Positions 1-7,549 of a DNA stretch of 42,199 nucleotides are shown piece after piece. The stretch is from assembly GCA_003611745.1 (NCBI GenBank), contig RAYF01000027.1:1-42199 (forward strand), read 5' to 3'. Positions within the stretch are counted from its first letter, which is position 1. Every line of letters begins with the position of its first letter. This DNA is from a bacterium D16-36 (GTDB taxonomy: Bacteria; Bacillota; Clostridia; Lachnospirales; Lachnospiraceae). The translations under genes were made by a program, and so were the position numbers. A model generated the notes under the pieces. It had not been told where the DNA came from. It ran no database searches and saw only the letters and a list, made by a program, of their open reading frames with translations.

Positions 1-1472
1 TTGAATTTCTTCAAGATGTTGGTAAAGCTGCGTTTCGTGACCTTTTTCCACTCAATCGGGGCAGTCTGGGATGCAGGTACGACATAACGGATTGCCGTGT
101 CCACTTCCTCAAGGGTGTACGGCGTGCTGCCACTGATAAGCACATTTTCAAGCTTCGCAACGCCCTTTGCATTGGTAACGGCATATTCATCTACTGCAAG
201 CCCGCTTAAAGACGTACCGTAAAGGTGGAACTTCACGCCCTCCACAAGATTGTCCTCGGATGTTTTCACAACCTCAAGGCTTCCACGCTTCAAGGTATTG
301 CTGAACGTGACCGTAGAGGTTTTCCCGCCGATAATCGTCACGGTCTGGGTTTTCTGCGGCTCATAACGGTCAATCGACTGCTCCGTGACGGTGTAAGTGC
401 CAGGGAATAAGCCCTCCACCGTGATATTGCCATCTTTATCTGTTTTTACGGTTTTGTTGAAGCCGTCGCCCTTGATGGTAAAGGAAATCCCACCGACAAC
501 GCCGTCCTCGGAAGTCTTTTTCAGTGCAACCGTTCCTGTCGGCGTTTCCACGTTGATATACGCCGTCATGGTGTCCACGTTTTCCACGCCCGTGATAACA
601 TCCTGCAAGTTGGGGTCGCCGTAGGCAATCATCTTCGCACCGCTGCTGACGGTCGGCGTGTTATTCCTTGTAGCGGTAATCCTCGCCTTGCCGTCAATCG
701 CCTTTTTTGACGTGATGGTGAGCTTGTTCCCAGACTTGGACACTTTCACGCTGCTGTCGGAGCTGGTAAAGGAATACTCAGAGAGGGAATTATTTTTATC
801 AGTCAGCGTCAAGCTGTACTTCCCATCCTTATAGGCAAGCTCCTTTGTAATATCCTTTTTGCCCGCCGACATAAAACTCGGAATCGTGCTGTGCCTTGTC
901 ATGAATGACACAATCTGGTCATAAGCCGTCCTTGCCCCGCTGTTTGCATAATTCGAGCCAAAGTGCAGGCTGTAAACGGTCGTGCTTGTCTGGCTGTAAG
1001 GGCTTGCTGCCTGTCTGCATCCCACGACGAACTCCCATACAAGTGTCTGCGTGGCAAGCCATTTCTCATCGTCGCTCCCAGACAGATTCCCGCTGTTGCC
1101 CTGATAGCCGTAGAGCAGGGCAAGCCCCACCGCCTTTTTCTGGTCTGCGGAGAGGGCGTTCCATGTGTTGGAAGATGCCTTTGCCAGCGTGTTGCCCGTT
1201 TTTAAGGGTACGCCCGGCTGAAGGCAGAACGCCGTTTCCCCGTCCACATACATGCGGTACTTATATTCACCCGTGCCGCCTGCGGTATGACCGCCGATGT
1301 TCGCACTGGAATTATATCTGATTGCGTTCCCTGCGCCGTCGTAGGTGTGGGTAAAGCTAATCGTGCCGATGTCGCCTGCTGCAAACGCTGTCGTGGCAGG
1401 GACGGCGGATAATGCCGTGACCGCAGCAAGGGCAAACGCCGCAGCCCTTTGAAATAATTTACGAATCTTCAT
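1..1472 (-). CDS. Surface adhesin with thioester domain and Cna-B (SpaA-like) repeats, C-terminus outside window
   Basis: The ATG at 1472 follows AGGAGG by 6 nt and opens a frame that runs off the window after about 490 codons. Residues 1-32 are a signal peptide: KIRK, then a long Ala/Val hydrophobic core ending TTAFAA. Residues about 33-200 look like a class I thioester domain: Cys83 lies in AFCLQPG and Gln142 in the ATQTLVW motif, the pair that forms the Cys-Gln thioester in host-binding adhesins. After a linker domain, two Cna-B folds follow (about 310-400 and 400-490). Each has the isopeptide triad pattern: Lys in VALKKTSEDG with Glu in YTVTEQ and Asn in TFSNTLK; then Lys in LEVVKTSEDN with Glu in YTLEEVD and Asn in SFTNILK. 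An LPXTG sorting signal would be expected downstream but is not visible. Likely a cell-wall-anchored adhesin carried by the mobile element. Confidence 0.88.
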   Translation of the reverse strand, partial: MKIRKLFQRAAAFALAAVTALSAVPATTAFAAGDIGTISFTHTYDGAGNAIRYNSSANIGGHTAGGTGEYKYRMYVDGETAFCLQPGVPLKTGNTLAKASSNTWNALSADQKKAVGLALLYGYQGNSGNLSGSDDEKWLATQTLVWEFVVGCRQAASPYSQTSTTVYSLHFGSNYANSGARTAYDQIVSFMTRHSTIPSFMSAGKKDITKELAYKDGKYSLTLTDKNNSLSEYSFTSSDSSVKVSKSGNKLTITSKKAIDGKARITATRNNTPTVSSGAKMIAYGDPNLQDVITGVENVDTMTAYINVETPTGTVALKKTSEDGVVGGISFTIKGDGFNKTVKTDKDGNITVEGLFPGTYTVTEQSIDRYEPQKTQTVTIIGGKTSTVTFSNTLKRGSLEVVKTSEDNLVEGVKFHLYGTSLSGLAVDEYAVTNAKGVAKLENVLISGSTPYTLEEVDTAIRYVVPASQTAPIEWKKVTKRSFTNILKKF

Positions 1473-1519
1473 TCATTACCTCCTGTTCGTTCTCATGTTG
1501 ATAGTTGACTTTCTGGCAG

Positions 1520-1549
1520 AAAAAAAGCCGCCCATGTGGACAGCTTTTA
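1520..1549 (-). terminator. Intrinsic terminator between parB and the adhesin gene
   Basis: On the minus strand AGCTGTCC pairs with GGGCGGCT (two G-U pairs) around a 4-nt loop and is followed by seven T. It lies after the parB stop and about 50 nt before the adhesin start, so it should end or attenuate par transcription before the adhesin gene. The rest of 1473-1688 shows no gene. Confidence 0.7.
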
Positions 1550-1688
1550 ATATTTCTTTTCTCGGATAGTTACTGGCAGTATCTAGGGGGAGAGGTGTGG
1601 AGAGGGGGAGGTTCAAAAAAATTTGCTATCCCCCAAAGGGCGGACTTCTCCCTCGGCGTTCCATGCCCAAATCCCTATTTTGCCCGTT

Positions 1689-2624
1689 TTACCTCTCGTG
1701 AGCCTTGTTCCGCTGCAAGTGGCGGTTGTAAAACTCCAACGCCTTTACGACAAAATCCGTTTCCTGCCCTCTGGGAATGGATTTCGGTATGAGCTTGGTT
1801 ATCCGCTCGTCCTTAAAGGCGGGCTTCTCTTTCTGGTTCGGTTTTTCCTCCTGCATGATGCTCTGGATAACCTCATCCGTGAGTTTTCCCTCCTGCATGA
1901 ACTTTTTCATCTTGATAGCCTGTGCAAGAGAGGGCGTGGCATCGTTGTAGCCCATCGCTTCAAGCAGGGTGTATTGCTGTTCCTCGGAAAGATAGGAAAT
2001 TTCCACCGCAGGGCGGAAAGCAATCTGGTGTTCATCTACCATTTGCAGGATTTCGGGTACAAGCTCCGTTAGACGGATAAAGCGGCGTACCTGCTCGTGA
2101 CTATCATCAGTTTTTGCCGCTATCTTTTCTCGGCTCGTCAACTTCTGCACCAGTGGTGCAGAAGTTAAATCTGTACGTTCACCCTGCCGTTTCATCGCTT
2201 CAAGTCGCATCTTATACGCAAAGGCTTTTTCACTCGGCAAGATGGTCGTTCTTTGGAGATTACTCTCAACCATGACAATAATCGCTTCGTCACGGGTCAG
2301 CTCCTTAACCTCGCATTTGAGCGTTTCAAGCCCCGCAAGCTCACAAGCCTTTTTCCGTCTGTGACCGCTGATAAGCTCATACCGCCCGTCCTCTTTTTGG
2401 CGGACTGTGGCAGGGGTCATCACGCCACTCCGCCTTACGCTGTCTACAAGCTGCTCCATATCCTCGTCCATCAAGACCTTGAACGGGTGGTCTGGAAACT
2501 CGTCAATCTCCGCAATCGGGATTTCCCTTATCTTGCTTAGATTCGCTTCCGCACGGCTCTCGTCCGTTTCAAAAAGGTCATCGTATGCGGTCAGTTCGAT
2601 TTTGCTTCCTCTGCTTTTCGCCAA
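1689..2624 (-). CDS. parB: ParB/Spo0J-family partition protein
   Basis: A 311-residue ParB-family protein. The N-terminal nuclease/CTPase-like ParB domain covers about residues 30-130 and includes the GHRRKKA box, equivalent to the GxRR nucleotide-binding motif, and the ESNLQRTTILPSEKAFAYK region typical of the family. A helix-turn-helix region follows (about 165-205, around REKIAAKTDDSHEQVRRFIRL), then a charged C-terminal tail. The start is TTG at 2624: it follows AAGGAGGTGG at good spacing and gives the family-typical N-terminus MAKSRGSKIEL. The start lies 47 nt inside the 3' end of parA, so the two genes are translationally coupled. It should bind a parS-like site and work with ParA to keep the excised element or to regulate it. 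No parS site was identified. Confidence 0.9.
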   Translation of the reverse strand: MAKSRGSKIELTAYDDLFETDESRAEANLSKIREIPIAEIDEFPDHPFKVLMDEDMEQLVDSVRRSGVMTPATVRQKEDGRYELISGHRRKKACELAGLETLKCEVKELTRDEAIIVMVESNLQRTTILPSEKAFAYKMRLEAMKRQGERTDLTSAPLVQKLTSREKIAAKTDDSHEQVRRFIRLTELVPEILQMVDEHQIAFRPAVEISYLSEEQQYTLLEAMGYNDATPSLAQAIKMKKFMQEGKLTDEVIQSIMQEEKPNQKEKPAFKDERITKLIPKSIPRGQETDFVVKALEFYNRHLQRNKAHER

Positions 2625-3405
2625 GCTCCGCCACCTCCTTTCCGAACTGCTCGTATGCGGCGGCTACCTTGCCGCCTTTGTCGTAGGCAAAAATGCTCTT
2701 TCCCTCTGCTGTGGCTTCCACGGCACGGATGGAGTGGGGTATCTGCGTGTCAAATACCTTGATTCTCTGCCCATAGGCACTCTTAACCGTTGCCGTAATT
2801 TCCTTAGAGATGTTCGTGCGTGGCATTACCATCGTCATAAGGATGCCGTCAATCCGCAGGTGCGGGTTGATTTGCCGTTTGACCTTAGACACGGAGCGAA
2901 GCAACAGCTCTAAGCCTTTGGCGGAAAGATAATGGGGCTGTGTCGGGATAACTACGCTGTCAGCAGCCGCAAGAGCGTTGATTGTCAGCATCCCCAAGCT
3001 CGGCATACAATCCACGAGGACTGTATCATAATTCTTTTTCACTTCATTGATGCAGGTTTTCAGTACGCTTTCACGGCTTATGGCGTTAATCAGCCTTACT
3101 TCCAGTCCCGACAGTTCAATGTTGGACGGGAGCAGGTCAACGCCCTCGTCATGGTGCAGGATGCTTCTGGAAACATCGACGGGGTTATCGTCAATGATAT
3201 CCTGCATGATAGTGGAGAGCGTGTCGGGCAAGTCGTCTGGTCTGCTGTAACCGAGCGACATGGTTAAATTTGCCTGTGCATCGGCATCAATAAGCAGGAC
3301 TTTTTTGCCCTGCTGTGCCAGAGCCACGCCCAGATTGACCGCCGTGGTGGTCTTGCCAACGCCGCCTTTCTGGTTGGTTAAAGCGATTACTTTGCAATTT
3401 GACAT
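2578..3405 (-). CDS. parA: ParA/Soj-family partition ATPase
   Basis: 275 residues from the ATG at 3405, which follows AGGAGG by 9 nt; an upstream in-frame start at 3447 lacks a ribosome site. Residues 1-20 hold the deviant Walker A box KGGVGKTTT after the strand VIALTNQ. Walker A' is at LLIDADAQANLT and Walker B at VLVDCMPSLG. All are hallmarks of the MinD/ParA ATPase superfamily. The 3' end overlaps parB. The short N-terminus, with no HTH before the P-loop, makes it a Soj-like small ParA. In conjugative elements such proteins stabilise the circular form; that role here is inferred from context. Confidence 0.93.
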   Translation of the reverse strand: MSNCKVIALTNQKGGVGKTTTAVNLGVALAQQGKKVLLIDADAQANLTMSLGYSRPDDLPDTLSTIMQDIIDDNPVDVSRSILHHDEGVDLLPSNIELSGLEVRLINAISRESVLKTCINEVKKNYDTVLVDCMPSLGMLTINALAAADSVVIPTQPHYLSAKGLELLLRSVSKVKRQINPHLRIDGILMTMVMPRTNISKEITATVKSAYGQRIKVFDTQIPHSIRAVEATAEGKSIFAYDKGGKVAAAYEQFGKEVAELGEKQRKQNRTDRIR

Positions 3406-3432
3406 AGGGTGCGTCCTCCTTTCGCATAGATT

Positions 3433-3455
3433 TAGCCACTTTGTCAAGGTGGCTA
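3433..3455. promoter_or_regulatory. 7-bp inverted repeat in the parA leader
   Basis: TAGCCAC (3433-3439) and GTGGCTA (3449-3455) are perfect inverted copies 9 nt apart, about 30-50 nt upstream of the parA start and just before its ribosome site. It could be an operator for ParA/ParB, a parS-like site or an RNA hairpin. The sequence does not decide which. Confidence 0.4.
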
Positions 3456-3475
3456 TGTAAAGGATTTATGGCAAT

Positions 3476-3519
3476 AAAAAAAGCCGACTGGCTGTTTCGT
3501 AAAACTACACCAATCGGCT
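3476..3519 (-). terminator. Intrinsic terminator upstream of parA
   Basis: On the minus strand AGCCGATTGG pairs with CCAGTCGGCT (10 bp, one G-U) around an 18-nt loop and is followed by seven T. It sits between the stop of the 111-residue ORF and parA, so it should terminate or attenuate transcription from the 4101-4129 promoter. Confidence 0.75.
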
Positions 3520-3551
3520 ATGTAAAAATCTATTCTGTTTTATTCTCTGCC

Positions 3552-3887
3552 TTATCTGCTCTTACATGATATGGCTTCCCTTATTCTCTCTGTATCCCAT
3601 TTTTCTGGGAACAATACCGCCATAATATGAAACGCATCCATCAGCCCTGCAATATACGCATGAGTTCCGTATTCAAAATCCTGCTTTTCCCTGCAATCTA
3701 TAAGATGTTGACAAACTTCCCTCTGTTCCTCCGTCAAATCAAGCTGGTTAAAAGCATCCTCCGCATATCCCTCGTCCTTACTATCTTTTTGATAACTGGC
3801 ATCAGTCTGTAACAGTTTCAATACAGATTCGTCTTTTAATTTCTCTACTGCTATCTTCACCAGTTCTTTAAAATCCTTATCGTACAT
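3552..3887 (-). CDS. Small hypothetical protein of the mobile element
   Basis: 111 residues from the ATG at 3887, chosen over the GTG at 3890; GGGGGA precedes it by a few nt. It overlaps the end of the upstream 65-residue ORF by 11 nt, so the two are translationally coupled. The protein is acidic and helical, with no signal peptide and no membrane segment. The C-terminal half, with an acidic helix (LDLTEEQREV), a CREKQDF segment and AYIAGLMDAFHIMAVLF, is reminiscent of the small DUF6809-type proteins found in clostridial mobile elements. This family call rests on pattern only. No catalytic motif is visible. Confidence 0.65.
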   Translation of the reverse strand: MYDKDFKELVKIAVEKLKDESVLKLLQTDASYQKDSKDEGYAEDAFNQLDLTEEQREVCQHLIDCREKQDFEYGTHAYIAGLMDAFHIMAVLFPEKWDTERIREAISCKSR

Positions 3888-4074
3888 CACTTCCCCCTGC
3901 CAGTTCTACTCTTAATTTTTTAATAGGTGCATGGATAACCTTAAAAATAAGTTCGTCAACGCAATCTGTATATCTGCCCTGCTGTATGAGCTGATTCTTC
4001 AATTCCACAAGGCTATGTAACAAAATACTCCGTTCCTCACTATCCACATATAAATGATTTTTCTTTTCTCTCAT
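3877..4074 (-). CDS. Small hypothetical protein of conjugative-element type
   Basis: 65 residues from the ATG at 4074 (MREKKNHLYV). An in-frame TTG at 4086 would add four residues but has no better ribosome site, and the Shine-Dalgarno is weak in either case. The sequence, with a segment DSEERSILLHSLVELKNQL followed by GRYTDCVDEL, resembles a small uncharacterised ORF often seen in Firmicutes conjugative elements. The function is unknown. It is the first gene after the promoter at 4101-4129 and overlaps the next ORF. Confidence 0.65.
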   Translation of the reverse strand: MREKKNHLYVDSEERSILLHSLVELKNQLIQQGRYTDCVDELIFKVIHAPIKKLRVELAGGSDVR

Positions 4075-4100
4075 AATCAACACCAACCTTTTTTGATTTC

Positions 4101-4129
4101 ATTATATAGACGGATAGCAGAATGTTCAA
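4101..4129 (-). promoter_or_regulatory. Sigma-A-type promoter of the small-ORF/par operon
   Basis: On the minus strand: -35 TTGAAC (4124-4129), a 17-nt spacer, -10 TATAAT (4101-4106). It lies about 25 nt upstream of the 65-residue ORF. Confidence 0.7.
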
Positions 4130-4145
4130 AGCTGCAAATTGGGTC

Positions 4146-4185
4146 AAAAAAATAAGCGTACCACTATTTCTAATGATACGCTTAT
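4146..4185 (-). terminator. Intrinsic terminator after ppdK at the element edge
   Basis: ATAAGCGTA (4152-4160) and TACGCTTAT (4177-4185) form a perfect 9-bp stem with a 16-nt loop. On the minus strand it is followed by seven T. It would stop ppdK transcripts from entering the mobile-element genes. Confidence 0.7.
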
Positions 4186-4191
4186 GATTAT

Positions 4192-4330
4192 TTAGATATA
4201 AACATCAACGGTCAAATCTTCCCATTGATTTTTTCTAAGATAGCCACCATTCGCCCTGCGGAAAGCCTGTGCTTCTTCAAAACTTATGGTAAAAGTCCAG
4301 AATGGTTTTCGCCTATCTTTGTGATATAGC
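4192..4330 (-). pseudogene. Possible coding remnant at the ppdK/element junction
   Basis: In the +1-shifted frame after the ppdK stop, an open frame ends at 4192 with a protein-like C-terminus: FWTFTISFEEAQAFRRANGG, then YLRKNQWEDLTVDVYI. It has no ribosome site or start of its own downstream of ppdK; upstream the frame only continues inside ppdK. Inference: this is the 3' part of a gene cut by integration, whose 5' part would be at the other end of the element. It may also be a chance ORF. The upper coordinate is approximate. Confidence 0.35.
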
Positions 4331-6940
4331 CGCCTGTGCTGCTGCCAGACGTGCAATCGGCACACGGAATGGAGAACATGACACATAATCAAGCCCAATC
4401 TTATGGCAGAATTCTACAGATGAAGGATCTCCGCCGTGCTCACCACAGATACCGCAGTGAAGGGAAGGACGAACTTTCTTGCCTTTTTCAATGGCCATTT
4501 CCATAAGCTGTCCAACACCAGTCTGGTCAAGTTTAGCAAATGGGTCATTTTCAAAAATCTTAGCATCGTAGTATGCATCCAAGAACTTGCCTGCATCATC
4601 ACGTGAGAAGCCATATGTCATCTGAGTCAGGTCATTTGTACCGAAGCAGAAGAACTCAGCCTCTGAAGCGATATCATCTGCTGTAAGGGCTGCCCTAGGA
4701 ATTTCAATCATTGTACCTACTTCATACTCAAGGTTAATGCCTGCTGCAGCGATTTCCTTGTCTGCTGTATCAACTACAACCTTCTTCACATACTTAAGCT
4801 CCTTGATATCCCCAACTAATGGAATCATGATTTCCGGCTTAACGCTCCAGTCAGAATGAGCTTTCTGCACATTGATAGCTGCACGGATAACAGCGCTTGT
4901 CTGCATCTTAGCGATTTCCGGATAAGTTACTGCCAAACGGCATCCACGGTGTCCCATCATAGGGTTGAACTCATGCAATGACTCAATGATTGTCTTAATT
5001 TCTTCTACTGTCTTGCCCTTAGCATCTGCAAGCTTCTTGATATCTTCCTCCTCTGTAGGAACGAACTCATGAAGTGGCGGATCTAAGAAACGGATAGTAA
5101 CAGGATTTCCTTCAAGAGCTTCATATAATTTCTCGAAGTCTCCCTGCTGTACTGGAAGAATCTTAGCAAGTGCTGCTTCTCTTTCTTCAACAGTATCGGA
5201 ACAAATCATCTCGCGGAATGCATCAATCCTGTCACCCTCGAAGAACATATGCTCTGTACGGCAAAGTCCGATACCCTCTGCACCAAGCTCACGTGCCTTC
5301 TTAGCATCTGCAGGAGTATCTGCATTTGTACGTACTTTCAGCTTTCTATATTTGTCAGCCCACTCCATGATACGGCCGAACTCGCCGGCGATTGTAGCAT
5401 CAACGGTAGGGATAATGCCATCATAAATATTACCAGTAGATCCATCAATAGAAATCTCAGAACCTTCTGTATATGTCTTACCTGCAAGAGTAAACTTCTT
5501 GTTAGCCTCGTCCATAGCAATGTCTCCGCAGCCAGATACACAGCATGTACCCATACCACGTGCAACAACGGCTGCATGTGATGTCATACCGCCACGTACG
5601 GTCAGAATACCCTGTGAAGCTTTCATTCCTTCGATATCTTCCGGAGATGTCTCAAGACGTACAAGCACAACCTTTTCTCCTCTAGCAGCCCACTCCTTAG
5701 CATCCTCTGCTGTAAATACAACTTTACCGCAGGCAGCTCCCGGAGAAGCGCCAAGTGCCTTAGCAACCGGCTCAGCATTCTTTAATGCAGCAGCGTCAAA
5801 CTGCGGATGAAGAAGTGTATCTAAGTTACGAGGGTCAATCATCGCAACTGCTTCTTCCTCTGTTCTCATTCCCTCATCTACAAGGTCGCAGGCAATCTTA
5901 AGCGCTGCCTGAGCTGTTCTCTTACCATTACGTGTCTGAAGCATATAGAGCTTCTTGTTTTCAACAGTAAACTCCATATCCTGCATATCCCTGTAGTGAT
6001 TCTCTAAGTTCTTGCAGACATCCTGGAACTGTGCAAATGCCTCTGGGAACTCTTCTGCCATCTTTGCAATCGGCATAGGTGTACGGACACCTGCAACAAC
6101 GTCTTCACCCTGTGCATTAATAAGGAACTCGCCCATAAGCTTCTTCTCGCCAGTAGCAGGGTCACGGGTAAATGCAACACCAGTACCGCAGTCATCACCC
6201 ATATTACCAAATGCCATGCTCTGTACATTTACAGCAGTACCCCATGAATACGGAATATCGTTATCACGACGGTAAACATTTGCACGAGGGTTGTCCCATG
6301 AACGGAATACAGCCTTGATGGCACCCATCAACTGCTCCTTAGGGTCGTCAGGGAAGTCTGAGCCAATTTTGCTCTTGTACTCAGCCTTGAACTGTGAAGC
6401 CAGCTCTTTTAAATCATCTGCTGTCAGGTCAACATCATAAGTTACACCCTTATCTGCTTTCATCTTGTCAATAAGCTCTTCGAAATACTTCTTACCAACT
6501 TCCATAACTACATCAGAATACATCTGGATAAATCTTCTGTAGCAGTCCCATGCCCAGCGTGGATTGCCAGACTTTTCAGCAATAACCTCAACAACAGTCT
6601 CATTCAGGCCAAGGTTCAAGATAGTATCCATCATACCCGGCATAGATGCACGCGCACCAGAACGTACAGATACCAGAAGCGGATTCTCTTTATCACCGAA
6701 CTTTTTACCTGTAATCTCTTCCATCTTTACGATGTACTCATTAATCTGTGCCTGAATCTCATCATTGATTTCGCGACCATCCTCATAATACTGTGTACAA
6801 GCCTCTGTTGTGATAGTGAAGCCCTGTGGTACAGGCAGCCCCAGACTCGTCATCTCTGCAAGGTTAGCACCCTTACCACCAAGAAGTTCACGCATGTTAG
6901 CGTTACCTTCGCTGAACAAATAAACCCATTTGTTTGCCAT
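4313..6940 (-). CDS. ppdK: Pyruvate, phosphate dikinase
   Basis: 875 residues, the normal length for clostridial PPDK. The ATG at 6940 follows TAGGAGG by 9 nt; the frame is open 27 codons further upstream but without a ribosome site. It interconverts pyruvate + ATP + Pi and PEP + AMP + PPi in the cytoplasm, a glycolytic/gluconeogenic step typical of PPi-using anaerobes. Visible signatures are the N-terminal ATP-grasp region (GGKGANLAEM, RSGARASMPGMMDTILNLG), the phospho-carrier His in GGMTSHAAVVARGMG, and the C-terminal PEP/pyruvate-binding TIM barrel (GIGLCRTEHMFF, MIEIPRAAL, FGTNDLTQMTYGFSRDD), with the catalytic Cys in HCGICGEHGGDP. The C-terminus ARLAAAQAAISQR is intact, so any element insertion at its 3' end kept the gene functional. 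Confidence 0.97.
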   Translation of the reverse strand: MANKWVYLFSEGNANMRELLGGKGANLAEMTSLGLPVPQGFTITTEACTQYYEDGREINDEIQAQINEYIVKMEEITGKKFGDKENPLLVSVRSGARASMPGMMDTILNLGLNETVVEVIAEKSGNPRWAWDCYRRFIQMYSDVVMEVGKKYFEELIDKMKADKGVTYDVDLTADDLKELASQFKAEYKSKIGSDFPDDPKEQLMGAIKAVFRSWDNPRANVYRRDNDIPYSWGTAVNVQSMAFGNMGDDCGTGVAFTRDPATGEKKLMGEFLINAQGEDVVAGVRTPMPIAKMAEEFPEAFAQFQDVCKNLENHYRDMQDMEFTVENKKLYMLQTRNGKRTAQAALKIACDLVDEGMRTEEEAVAMIDPRNLDTLLHPQFDAAALKNAEPVAKALGASPGAACGKVVFTAEDAKEWAARGEKVVLVRLETSPEDIEGMKASQGILTVRGGMTSHAAVVARGMGTCCVSGCGDIAMDEANKKFTLAGKTYTEGSEISIDGSTGNIYDGIIPTVDATIAGEFGRIMEWADKYRKLKVRTNADTPADAKKARELGAEGIGLCRTEHMFFEGDRIDAFREMICSDTVEEREAALAKILPVQQGDFEKLYEALEGNPVTIRFLDPPLHEFVPTEEEDIKKLADAKGKTVEEIKTIIESLHEFNPMMGHRGCRLAVTYPEIAKMQTSAVIRAAINVQKAHSDWSVKPEIMIPLVGDIKELKYVKKVVVDTADKEIAAAGINLEYEVGTMIEIPRAALTADDIASEAEFFCFGTNDLTQMTYGFSRDDAGKFLDAYYDAKIFENDPFAKLDQTGVGQLMEMAIEKGKKVRPSLHCGICGEHGGDPSSVEFCHKIGLDYVSCSPFRVPIARLAAAQAAISQR

Positions 6941-7036
6941 TGAAAAATTACCTCCTAAAAATATATTATGTGCGACACATGCATCGCCCGCTTTTGACCT
7001 CAGGCAGACATCATTCTGCACTAGCCTTTATGAGTT

Positions 7037-7079
7037 AGTATACCATAGAAATAACTCCTGTGAAAAGGGTTTTTTCACA
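7037..7079 (-). promoter_or_regulatory. ppdK promoter with overlapping inverted repeat
   Basis: On the minus strand: -35 TTCACA (7059-7064), a 16-nt spacer, -10 TATACT (7037-7042) preceded by TGG (extended -10). The -35 box is half of a perfect inverted repeat, TGTGAAAA (7059-7066) with TTTTCACA (7072-7079), which could be an operator. Confidence 0.6.
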
Positions 7080-7109
7080 ATTTCTGGAAAAAACTTCACC
7101 CTATTACAA

Positions 7110-7487
7110 TTAATCCAATTCCTCCTCATCCCCATCCATATATTCACGGCTTGTAACCCTCTTCTTCTCCCTGTTTTCTTCTACAAGAGCCGACAGCTTC
7201 TCCTTAATTTCCTCGGGCCTTTTTATATTTTTGAGTTCAAAATCCCCGAGTGTCTTGTCGGCAGAAGATACCTGAATAGTACCAATCCCGAAAATCTTCT
7301 GGAAAAGGGTTCTGCTTAGCGATAAGTCCAGAACCCGGTACAGGCGGACTTCATTTTCTACTGTCTTCAATAACCCGCTCTTTACAAAAAGACGGTCCTC
7401 CGATAACGAATACGTCGTAAAAGTCCAAGGAAGCCCCAGTGCATTGCGCTTCCGGTCTTTCCAGACCAATTCAACACTATTCTCCAT
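7110..7487 (-). CDS. Bacterial PH-domain protein (bPH2/YdbS-like)
   Basis: 125 residues. The ATG at 7487 follows GAGGT by 6 nt. The pattern fits a single bacterial pleckstrin-homology fold (bPH2, formerly DUF304): the core runs WTFTTYSLSEDRLFVKSGLL, then NEVRLYRVLDLSLSRTLFQK, then GIGTIQVSS, ending with FELKNIKRPEEI. It has no membrane segment, unlike many YdbS proteins, and a charged tail (REKKRVTSREYMDGDEEELD). The role is unknown; such domains usually mediate protein or membrane contacts. It stands alone, upstream of ppdK on the same strand, with no clear terminator between them. Confidence 0.8.
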   Translation of the reverse strand: MENSVELVWKDRKRNALGLPWTFTTYSLSEDRLFVKSGLLKTVENEVRLYRVLDLSLSRTLFQKIFGIGTIQVSSADKTLGDFELKNIKRPEEIKEKLSALVEENREKKRVTSREYMDGDEEELD

Positions 7488-7503
7488 AATTTACCTCATT
7501 TCC

Positions 7504-7529
7504 GCAAGGTGAACCTCGTTCACCTTTGC
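7504..7529. repeat. Hairpin upstream of the PH-domain gene
   Basis: AAGGTGAAC (7506-7514) and GTTCACCTT (7518-7526) form a perfect 9-bp stem with a 3-nt loop, extended by GC/GC with a bulged T. It lies 17 nt upstream of the PH gene start. No T-run follows on either strand, so it is probably not a terminator. Confidence 0.5.
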
Positions 7530-7549
7530 TTTATTGCCCACAACGCAAT

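Larger units (their letters stand above)
1..4310 (-). mobile_element. Terminal part of a probable integrative conjugative element (Tn1549-like), right edge next to ppdK
   Basis: Seen: a block made of a thioester/Cna-B surface adhesin, ParB, ParA and two short coupled ORFs, all on the minus strand, ending just after the 3' end of the housekeeping gene ppdK. Known: ParA/ParB pairs next to SpaA/Cna-B adhesins are common at one end of Tn1549-type conjugative elements in Clostridia. Inference: the window starts inside such an element and its edge is at about 4190-4330. No integrase, relaxase or conjugation gene is in the window, and the other edge is missing, so neither the boundary nor mobility is shown. 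A plain chromosomal island is the alternative. Confidence 0.55.

Noticed and set aside
899-1435. Several open frames on both strands inside the adhesin gene
   Set aside because: They are shadows of the continuous minus-strand adhesin frame, which has a signal peptide, thioester motifs and a strong ribosome site.
4192-4398. A complete small gene running from inside ppdK
   Set aside because: The upstream third only reads ppdK in another frame and the start lies in ppdK with no ribosome site; only the last part looks protein-like, so it was listed as a possible remnant.
7059-7079. CRP/FNR site at the ppdK promoter
   Set aside because: The half-site spacing does not match TGTGA-N6-TCACA or TTGAT-N4-ATCAA; kept only as an unassigned inverted repeat.
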